NCBI GenBank assembly: GCA_947302185.1
Contig: CAMYVI010000066.1
Span: 1 to 10,921, forward strand
Direction: 5' to 3'
Length of the DNA stretch: 10,921 bases
From: an uncultured Lachnospiraceae bacterium
GTDB taxonomy: Bacteria > Bacillota_A > Clostridia > Lachnospirales > Lachnospiraceae
Within the stretch, counting starts at the first letter, position 1. The number at the start of each line of letters is the position of its first letter. Under the pieces are notes generated by a model. That model was not told the DNA's origin, did no database searches, and saw nothing but the letters and a program-made list of their open reading frames with translations. Below are positions 6,151 through 10,921 of the stretch, piece by piece. A program made the translations under genes and the position numbers.

Positions 6151-7422
6151 TCACATTACCGGTCCTTCCTCATGTGACACATCTTCGACCACTGTATGTC
6201 TGACCCTCGAGTCAGCCGTCTCCGGAATCACGTCGTCATCTTTCTTCGCATTTTCTCCGGAATGTGACGCTTCCTCACCTCGTTCAAGGCTCTCATAATG
6301 CAGACGCCGGTTACGGATCCAGGGCAGAATCAGTTCATCATATACAAATGCAAAGATAGCCGTGCAGGGAATCGCAAGAAGAATTCCTACAGCGCCGAAC
6401 AGGTTTCCTCCGACAATGATCATGATCAGTATTGCCACGCCCGAAACCCCCATAGAACCGCCGAAGAGCCTCGGTTTGACAATATAGCCGTCAATTGTCT
6501 GAAGAACGATTGTGAATATCATGAACCAAAGTGCATGTACAGGATTATTCAGAAGCATGATCAGACCGCCTATCACGGCTCCGACAATCGGCCCGAACGT
6601 GGGAAGAAGATTCATGACGCCGACAATTGTAGAAATCAGAGGAATGTAGTTCATTCCGGTTATCATCATGAACACTGCGTTTGCAATACCTACTATCAAA
6701 GCATCAAGCAGATCATATATAACGAAATTCAACATAATTTCATTGCATCGTCTGAAGAATCTCGTGCGGGCTTCGTACGTCTCATCGTTGTACATTGCAT
6801 GCCTGAGCCGCTTGATCTCGTTAATGATCTTATCCTTTCCGTTAAGGAAATAGATGGCAAGAATAAAACTGATAATAAGATTGATAATGCTGGAGCCCAT
6901 GCTGTGAGACGTCGACATGATCGTATTGATACTGCTCGGAAGTATGTCAAGAACGCTGTCAAGCATTTCCTGACCATAGCTCGTAATACTTGAAATATCA
7001 ATATTATTTTCCGAAGCGGTATTGTTCAGATAGCTTATAAACTGCTCGGCCGTTCGAACATAGACATTAATATTTCCGACAAAAGTCATGACACTGTCGA
7101 TCAATGACGGTATCAGTGCGATGATGAGTAGAATGAACAACGCGATGATAAGCAGCGCGGCAAGCGCCACGGCTACACTGTGCCTTGTATTTTTATTTAA
7201 AATCCATTGCTGAATAAAGCCTTCAATAAGGGTGACCAATGGATCCATCAGATATGCAATGACCACTCCTCCGAGGACCGGTGCGGTAAGAGTATATATT
7301 TTAACGAATACTCCCCCGATATTGCCTATATGACCAAGCAGCAGATAGAGGATAACGGCACTGCATGCAGCAAACGTATAAGCAGCCCATCTCTCATTCA
7401 GGAGTTCCTGAAATCTTTTCAT
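6151..7422 (-). CDS. AI-2E family transporter (PF01594-type membrane protein)
   Basis: This 423-aa polytopic membrane protein belongs to the AI-2E/PerM/YtvI family, whose members include exporters and Na+/H+ antiporters; the substrate here cannot be told. Hydrophobic segments are seen at about 15-32, 40-60, 84-108, 175-194 and 235-370. The C-terminal part contains the family-typical MNLLPTFGPIVGAVIGG and the region LQTIDGYIVKPRLFGGSMGVSG. The extramembrane region between the third and fourth segments is also typical. The cytoplasmic tail after residue 375 is charged and acidic (about 50 residues, such as ENAKKDDDVIPE). An AAAGGCG ribosome binding site precedes the ATG at 7422. It is upstream of dgkA in the same transcript. 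Confidence 0.9.
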   Translation of the reverse strand: MKRFQELLNERWAAYTFAACSAVILYLLLGHIGNIGGVFVKIYTLTAPVLGGVVIAYLMDPLVTLIEGFIQQWILNKNTRHSVAVALAALLIIALFILLIIALIPSLIDSVMTFVGNINVYVRTAEQFISYLNNTASENNIDISSITSYGQEMLDSVLDILPSSINTIMSTSHSMGSSIINLIISFILAIYFLNGKDKIINEIKRLRHAMYNDETYEARTRFFRRCNEIMLNFVIYDLLDALIVGIANAVFMMITGMNYIPLISTIVGVMNLLPTFGPIVGAVIGGLIMLLNNPVHALWFMIFTIVLQTIDGYIVKPRLFGGSMGVSGVAILIMIIVGGNLFGAVGILLAIPCTAIFAFVYDELILPWIRNRRLHYESLERGEEASHSGENAKKDDDVIPETADSRVRHTVVEDVSHEEGPVM

Positions 7423-7489
7423 AAAAAACGCCTTTCAGACTAATTATCTATATGAACCGGTTTTCCGAACAATTCTTCTGTTAAGTATA

Positions 7490-7518
7490 ATTATACACAA
7501 AAGATTCCAATTATTAAA
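7490..7518 (-). promoter_or_regulatory. Possible promoter of the AI-2E/dgkA pair
   Basis: A perfect TATAAT lies on the minus strand at 7495 to 7490, inside a 12-bp palindrome (gtataattatac, 7485-7496). The -35 at 17-bp spacing is weak (TTTAAT, 7518 to 7513). The predicted leader is about 60 nt. I see no clear terminator for the upstream methyltransferase gene in 7496-7551. Confidence 0.45.
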
Positions 7519-7551
7519 GCCACTATCCTTTTTCCTAAAGCCCTAACTTCT

Positions 7552-8247
7552 TCAAATGCGGAGTTCCTCATCTTCAGCCGTTTCATCCGTTCGTTTTGCT
7601 GGATCGTAGTACCATATCGAATAGCCTTGCGGAGCTTTGGCGATTCTTATTCCATAGATTGAACACAGCTTCTCCCTGTATTTCTTCTCCCAGCCCGGGC
7701 GATCCTTCAATAAGTATCCGCTCTGCTGATCGACCCAGTAAATTAACGTGATCGGATGAGTCAGAGTATCCTCAAGCCGTTCTATGAATTCCAGAAAAGT
7801 GTTGGGCAGAAACGGACGTCCGAGGAACAATACGGTGTAAGGGTTATAGTCCAACTCGAAGGCGTCGCCGAGCATCACGGCAGCCTGATCGTATCCGGCG
7901 GTCCATTCCTGTGCCACTTTACCGGAAATCTCATTGATCTCAATTCCCGTCAAAGCGCACGGCGCATGTTTCATAAGCAAAAAAGCCAGGACACGCCCTT
8001 TTCCGCAGCCGATATCCAGAAAGGAGTCCTCAGCAGTCAGGCTGACATGGGAGAAAATGCGGTTCAGTATGATGTAGTTTGTTGATTGCGAACCCGTCAT
8101 GCCCACTCCGTTGGCATCATCGCGATAAACACTGGGAACGTATTTCACGAGACTCCGGCTGCAAATACGCCTGTCCATAATTTCATCCATCACGCGCAGC
8201 AAACGTCTGCTGGCTTTGACATGTATGCTCCCGAATACGTTATCCAT
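7552..8247 (-). CDS. Class I SAM-dependent methyltransferase
   Basis: This 231-aa protein has a Rossmann-type methyltransferase core. Motif I is SFLDIGCGKGRVLAFL (75-90), the SAM-binding glycine loop. An acidic residue at the end of the second strand is in TGIEINE (100-106), and DAFELDYNPYTVLFLG is a motif IV-like segment. The N-terminal 60 residues (with SQSTNYIILNRIF) precede the core. The substrate cannot be told; proteins of this kind act on RNA, protein, lipid or small molecules. A GGGAG ribosome binding site precedes the ATG at 8247. The gene is monocistronic as far as can be seen, with its own TTGACA promoter, and diverges from the DtxR/MntR-type gene. Confidence 0.82.
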   Translation of the reverse strand: MDNVFGSIHVKASRRLLRVMDEIMDRRICSRSLVKYVPSVYRDDANGVGMTGSQSTNYIILNRIFSHVSLTAEDSFLDIGCGKGRVLAFLLMKHAPCALTGIEINEISGKVAQEWTAGYDQAAVMLGDAFELDYNPYTVLFLGRPFLPNTFLEFIERLEDTLTHPITLIYWVDQQSGYLLKDRPGWEKKYREKLCSIYGIRIAKAPQGYSIWYYDPAKRTDETAEDEELRI

Positions 8248-8296
8248 CCTGCTCTCCCATCTTTCTCATCTTGGTAATTTTTTCTTCATCAGATTC

Positions 8297-8310
8297 TTTT
8301 GCCGGCAAAA
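8297..8310. promoter_or_regulatory. Perfect 14-bp palindrome (possible operator)
   Basis: The sequence ttttgccggcaaaa is exactly self-complementary. It lies about 50 bases upstream of the methyltransferase start codon, inside its predicted leader. The form suits a dimeric repressor site, but no matching second site was found in the window. Confidence 0.35.
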
Positions 8311-8403
8311 AACAGATGATACCACTGCTCAGCCCGATTAAAAGATACCACATGGCTTGATGGCTTTACAAGAGAGAACCGCGTTATTACGTAGCCGTTC
8401 CCC

Positions 8404-8433
8404 TTCATAATTACCGTCCACGGCCAATGTCAA
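8404..8433 (-). promoter_or_regulatory. Promoter of the methyltransferase gene
   Basis: The minus strand reads TTGACA (8433 to 8428), an 18-bp spacer and TATGAA (8409 to 8404). The predicted leader to the ATG at 8247 is about 150 nt. Confidence 0.55.
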
Positions 8434-8471
8434 AATAGTATCTCCGCAGAGTTTCGTTCCTGTATGTTGTC

Positions 8472-8500
8472 TTGAAATCGCTTTTTTTCTATGTTATGAT
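8472..8500 (+). promoter_or_regulatory. Sigma-A-type promoter of the DtxR/MntR-type gene
   Basis: TTGAAA (8472-8477), a 17-bp spacer with a T-tract and TATGAT (8495-8500) form a good promoter. The predicted transcript start is near 8507, giving a leader of about 130 nt. Confidence 0.68.
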
Positions 8501-8600
8501 TAATTCGCCAAAAGTATATTACAGATTATTCCGTGCCCGCGCATTCCCACTAGTCTGTTATGTCAGTCTAACGGTACGGTAAAAAAACCGAAACATACTT

Positions 8601-8621
8601 GCCCGGATCCCGGATTCGGGC
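8601..8621 (+). promoter_or_regulatory. Hairpin just upstream of the metalloregulator ribosome binding site
   Basis: The arms gcccggat and attcgggc form an 8-bp stem (one G-U pair, loop of five). The stem ends five bases before the AGGAGG site at 8626-8631, and the ATG is at 8637. It could influence translation or mRNA stability. There is no T-run, so it is not a terminator. Confidence 0.4.
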
Positions 8622-8636
8622 GGTCAGGAGGCATCT

Positions 8637-9011
8637 ATGAATTATAATGAGTCTTCCGAGGATTATCTCGAGGCGATTCTCATGCTGCGTGAACAGCTCG
8701 GCAAAGTAAGATCCATTGATATAGTATACAAGCTCGGCTATTCAAAACCAAGCATCAGCATCGCAATGAAGAAGCTGCGGGAAAAAGGTCTCGTCAATAT
8801 GGATGCGGACGGTTACATCACACTGACAGACGAAGGTCTCAAGATAGCCCGCCACACATATACCAGGCACAAAGTTCTCACCAGCTTCTTCGAAAATATC
8901 GGAGTAAATCCCAAGACCGCCGAGAATGATGCATGCAAAATTGAACATGACATCAGCGACGAGACGTTCAAGCGGCTTCGTGAATTTATGACAACTCATG
9001 ATATGAAGTAA
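8637..9011 (+). CDS. DtxR/MntR-family metal-dependent transcriptional regulator
   Basis: This 124-aa protein has an N-terminal winged helix (ESSEDYLEAILML, SIDIVYKLGYSKPSISIAMKKLREKGLV, about residues 5-65) and a dimerisation/metal-binding domain (66-124). It lacks the SH3-like third domain, so its build is that of MntR rather than DtxR. Aligned by eye with Bacillus subtilis MntR, the ligands are D9, E12, H78, E103 and H104. The MntR Glu99 position is C100 (NDACKIEH), as in DtxR/IdeR, where a cysteine is the corresponding ligand. Metal choice (Mn or Fe) therefore cannot be read from family alone. A consensus AGGAGG site and a good promoter precede it. No metal transporter gene is adjacent; regulated genes may lie elsewhere. 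Confidence 0.9.
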   Translation: MNYNESSEDYLEAILMLREQLGKVRSIDIVYKLGYSKPSISIAMKKLREKGLVNMDADGYITLTDEGLKIARHTYTRHKVLTSFFENIGVNPKTAENDACKIEHDISDETFKRLREFMTTHDMK

Positions 9012-9089
9012 AGTCAGTCTGCTTTCAGCTTATTTCAGAGTAATGACTTTTTTCCGAAATACTGTAACTGATGATGATAAAAACATTTC

Positions 9090-9118
9090 GCGGAGGCAAT
9101 CGATCCTCCGCTTGTTTT
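9090..9118 (+). terminator. Intrinsic terminator of the metalloregulator gene
   Basis: A perfect 7-bp GC-rich stem (gcggagg with cctccgc, loop of eight) is followed by ttgtttt. A weaker stem ending in six Ts (aaagtca at 9010-9016 with tgacttt at 9044-9050) lies closer to the stop codon and may act in tandem. Confidence 0.7.
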
Positions 9119-9156
9119 GCTGTCCCGGTAAGGCAGCACTAACTCGCATTTATTAC

Positions 9157-9215
9157 ATAAAATAAGTTGACCGTGCCTGACACAGATTATCCGCTGTCAG
9201 ACACGGTCATTTTAT
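9157..9215. terminator. Bidirectional terminator-like hairpin between convergent genes
   Basis: The arms gaccgtg and ctgaca (9169-9182) pair with tgtcag and cacggtc (9195-9208) around one mismatch. Outside these, ataaaat (9157-9163) and attttat (9209-9215) are also complementary and give AT-rich exits in both directions. It ends 14 bases before the Nudix stop codon and suits termination of both convergent genes. The sequence could equally be a REP-like repeat. Confidence 0.6.
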
Positions 9216-9228
9216 CGGTGACTTTTTT

Positions 9229-9732
9229 CTAAAATGACAGTCTCGGACTGTCAATGTCCATCTGTTTTCCGTTAAGTCTGGCTTCGATTAGACCGCCCTT
9301 CCCGTCATAGACCAGCTTCAGAGAGAAGAAAGGGATATTTTCATCGATCAATCTGAAGAAGATCTTATCTCCCGGCCAGATGTTGAGACTTTGGATTTTG
9401 CTTTTTTCTACCCACAGCAGCTCGCCCTCATCGCAGTCATGCATTTCTCCGCTGAAATCGTCGGAGGTAAATAAATGCATATAATCAACCACTCCGTCGC
9501 CGGAAACAAATGTCACGATGCCCCTGAAGGCCCATGAATTGAGCGTGAGACCCGTCTCCTCGCGCACTTCCCGGATCACACACTCCTCGGGGGTTTCTTC
9601 CGCCTCGAAGTGACCTCCTACGCCGATCCACTTTTCTTTGTTGATATCGTTCTTTTTTTTGATGCGGTGGAGCATCAGGTATTTGCCGTCTTTTTCAAGA
9701 TAGCACAGTGTGCTCAGCTCTGCGTTGATCAT
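9229..9732 (-). CDS. Nudix hydrolase (MutT/8-oxo-dGTP diphosphatase-like)
   Basis: This 167-aa protein has a complete Nudix box: G40, E46, R54, E55, E58, E59 and G61 in GHFEAEETPEECVI followed by REVREETGL. These residues fit GX5EX7REUXEEXGU and bind the metal needed for cleaving a nucleoside diphosphate linked to another group. The N-terminal strand (LCYLEKDGKYLMLHRIKKKND) and KWIGVGGHFE resemble the clostridial and bacillar 8-oxo-dGTP diphosphatase group. Substrate specificity is not shown by sequence. An AAGGAGAATT ribosome binding site precedes the ATG at 9732. It probably stands alone, since it is separated from the upstream membrane gene by a strong hairpin. Confidence 0.9.
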   Translation of the reverse strand: MINAELSTLCYLEKDGKYLMLHRIKKKNDINKEKWIGVGGHFEAEETPEECVIREVREETGLTLNSWAFRGIVTFVSGDGVVDYMHLFTSDDFSGEMHDCDEGELLWVEKSKIQSLNIWPGDKIFFRLIDENIPFFSLKLVYDGKGGLIEARLNGKQMDIDSPRLSF

Positions 9733-9772
9733 AATAATTCTCCTTCGTTTTCACTCTTTGGGTCACTCTTCG

Positions 9773-9803
9773 GGGACGGTTCTTAACCGTTAAGAACCGT
9801 CCC
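9773..9803. repeat. Strong inverted repeat between the antiporter-like and Nudix genes
   Basis: A perfect 14-bp stem (gggacggttcttaa with ttaagaaccgtccc) encloses a 3-base loop. It lies 13 bases after the stop codon of the upstream membrane gene and about 40 bases before the Nudix start. It has no T-run on either side. GGGACGGTTCTT-type inverted repeats are familiar dispersed REP-like sequences in Firmicutes, so this is probably one of those, perhaps protecting or ending the upstream mRNA. Confidence 0.7.
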
Positions 9804-9815
9804 TGTCAGGTGTTT

Positions 9816-10921
9816 TCAGAACAGCAGGATCAATGCCAGAGCCCCGAGAATCAGGACCACCCCGACACAGGTCATCGCAAGCGCAAACGAAAAATTCGCG
9901 AAAATCGGAGTCACCGCCTCGTTTGTGTCGCGAAGGAATATCTCCAGTCGGCTGGGCCTCATATCCCTGCGCCCCCGGACCGGAATCTCGCGAACAATCG
10001 TCCTGCGCAGCAGATAAATAAGCCCGTCGAAGCTGTCACACAGGACCCTGCCGATAAAGGATCCGAGGAACACTATAAACCCGCAAAGCGGTTTTAAAAC
10101 CATATTCTCGCCGAAGACTTTTGCGACAGAGCCACCGATATCCGGCATCCTGCGCGCAATCTGCCGCAAGATCAAATTCTCTCCGAACACCCTCGCTATC
10201 GCGCCCCCTATATCGGGAAGCCACTTTGTAAGCATCGGTCGATATAACAGGTCCTCAAGATCAAGCCACTCCGGCCACAGATTCACATAAGAACCGTCCC
10301 GCATCAGAACACGCCTTACGGCAAATATATACAGGATTGCACCGATACCGAGAGAGATAAATCCGCCTTTCAGGTTTTCAGGTATGAACGCCGCAAACTC
10401 AAGAATCTCCTCTCTGCCGTTCATGAGCCCGGCCAGATGTGTCATGACATACGGCTGCCCCAGGATTATCATGAACATGGACGAACCGAAGACCGCAGCC
10501 GTCGATGCAGCATTCATGCATACCGGGTCCGCATCATATTTCTCCTGTACCTCATCGTCGCGGTTCCGCTCCAGGAACACACAGATAAAGAGCTTCAGCA
10601 TATAGGCAAATGTAAATCCGCCGGAAATCAGGAATACCCACTCGCCGATCCGAAAGAAAGTATTCACGCCGCTCATTCCGGCCATCTCTTCCGTGACCTC
10701 GATGCCGTGCACGATCCCCTCATGCAGCATCGTCTTGGATATATATCCGTTAAAAAGCGGAACACCGCTTATTCCGACCCCGCCGAGTGCAAATGCGATC
10801 TTGAGGAACAGCTTATTCCGTCCCCACCCTCTGATATCATTCAGATTCAGCTTATGCAGATTCATGACCACAACACCCGCCGCCATGAAAAGGACAAGTT
10901 TCAGGAGTGAATGATTCACCA
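9816..10921 (-). CDS. Proton-conducting membrane transporter subunit (NuoL/NuoM/MrpA/HyfB-type), 5' truncated by window end
   Basis: These are the C-terminal 368 codons of a polytopic antiporter-like subunit of complex I, Mrp antiporters or membrane-bound hydrogenases. The visible N-terminal edge, VNHSLLKLVLFMAAG, corresponds to the middle of the Proton_antipo_M domain (compare HAFFKALLFLAAG of NuoL), so the true start is beyond 10921. The GTG at 10919 is an internal valine. The family-typical GGVGISGVPLFNGYISKTML (46-65) follows. More hydrophobic segments lie at about 94-115, 140-160, 184-204, 277-293 and 338-366, the last ending the protein. Residues 234-251 and 258-275 are near-identical copies of a PDIGG...VFGEN motif, a tandem duplication. 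Which complex it belongs to cannot be told without the upstream genes. Confidence 0.85.
   Translation of the reverse strand, partial: VNHSLLKLVLFMAAGVVVMNLHKLNLNDIRGWGRNKLFLKIAFALGGVGISGVPLFNGYISKTMLHEGIVHGIEVTEEMAGMSGVNTFFRIGEWVFLISGGFTFAYMLKLFICVFLERNRDDEVQEKYDADPVCMNAASTAAVFGSSMFMIILGQPYVMTHLAGLMNGREEILEFAAFIPENLKGGFISLGIGAILYIFAVRRVLMRDGSYVNLWPEWLDLEDLLYRPMLTKWLPDIGGAIARVFGENLILRQIARRMPDIGGSVAKVFGENMVLKPLCGFIVFLGSFIGRVLCDSFDGLIYLLRRTIVREIPVRGRRDMRPSRLEIFLRDTNEAVTPIFANFSFALAMTCVGVVLILGALALILLF

Larger units (their letters stand above)
8248..8636. other. Divergent intergenic region with two opposed promoters
   Basis: No gene is visible in these 389 bases. They contain the leader and promoter of the methyltransferase on the left, a 38-bp spacer between the two -35 boxes (8434-8471), and the promoter and leader of the metalloregulator on the right. 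A 14-bp perfect palindrome lies at 8297-8310 and a ribosome-site-proximal hairpin at 8601-8621. Confidence 0.7.

Noticed and set aside
6298..6993. 231-codon plus-strand open frame opposite the AI-2E family gene
   Set aside because: The opposite strand encodes an unmistakable membrane protein; this frame is His/Asn-rich shadow sequence.
9773..9803. Intrinsic terminator for the antiporter-like gene
   Set aside because: The stem is strong but no T-run follows it on either strand, so it is listed as an inverted repeat instead.

Overview
The window looks like chromosomal DNA from an anaerobic Firmicute of the class Clostridia, probably Lachnospiraceae-like. The signs are moderate GC content, strong AGGAGG-type ribosome binding sites, TTGACA/TATAAT-type promoters, an [FeFe]-hydrogenase maturase with its TM1266-type partner, and DeoR, DtxR/MntR, DgkA and AI-2E family proteins. 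The genus assignment is inference. All genes except one lie on the minus strand, so transcription runs mostly from high to low coordinates.

Layout in transcription order. Right end: the 3' part of a NuoL/NuoM/MrpA-type proton-conducting membrane subunit (9816-10921, cut by the window end) and a Nudix hydrolase (9229-9732). The Nudix gene converges on the only plus-strand gene, a small DtxR/MntR-type metalloregulator (8637-9011), with two terminator-like hairpins between them. The regulator diverges from a class I methyltransferase (7552-8247) across a 389-base region that holds two opposed promoters. Next come an AI-2E family membrane protein and a DgkA-type lipid kinase in a tight pair (7422 down to 5722), then a monocistronic DeoR-family repressor (4748-5509) with its own promoter.

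The left 4.7 kb is the most unusual part. An extended -10 promoter (4699-4707) precedes a leader of about 190 nt. The leader ends in a terminator hairpin directly before the ribosome binding site, and an upstream segment could pair with that hairpin as an antiterminator. This leader feeds a TM1266-like small protein, the radical SAM maturase HydE, and two nitrogenase component 1-like proteins (489 and 393 aa). The two proteins keep some cysteines of the NifD/NifK cluster-binding pattern, but no NifH-like reductase is visible in the window. They most likely form a nitrogenase-like two-subunit reductase of unknown substrate rather than a nitrogen-fixing enzyme.

A modular palindromic repeat family is woven through the left half. 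Two full copies (1-204 and 2994-3184) are identical over about 158 bp apart from a 45-bp insertion and carry 15-16 bp terminal inverted repeats. Degenerate pieces lie at 4633-4660 and 5687-5733. Three genes (the 393-aa nitrogenase-like protein, HydE, DgkA) have their stop codons inside the same end of this element, so the repeat sits systematically on gene 3' ends.
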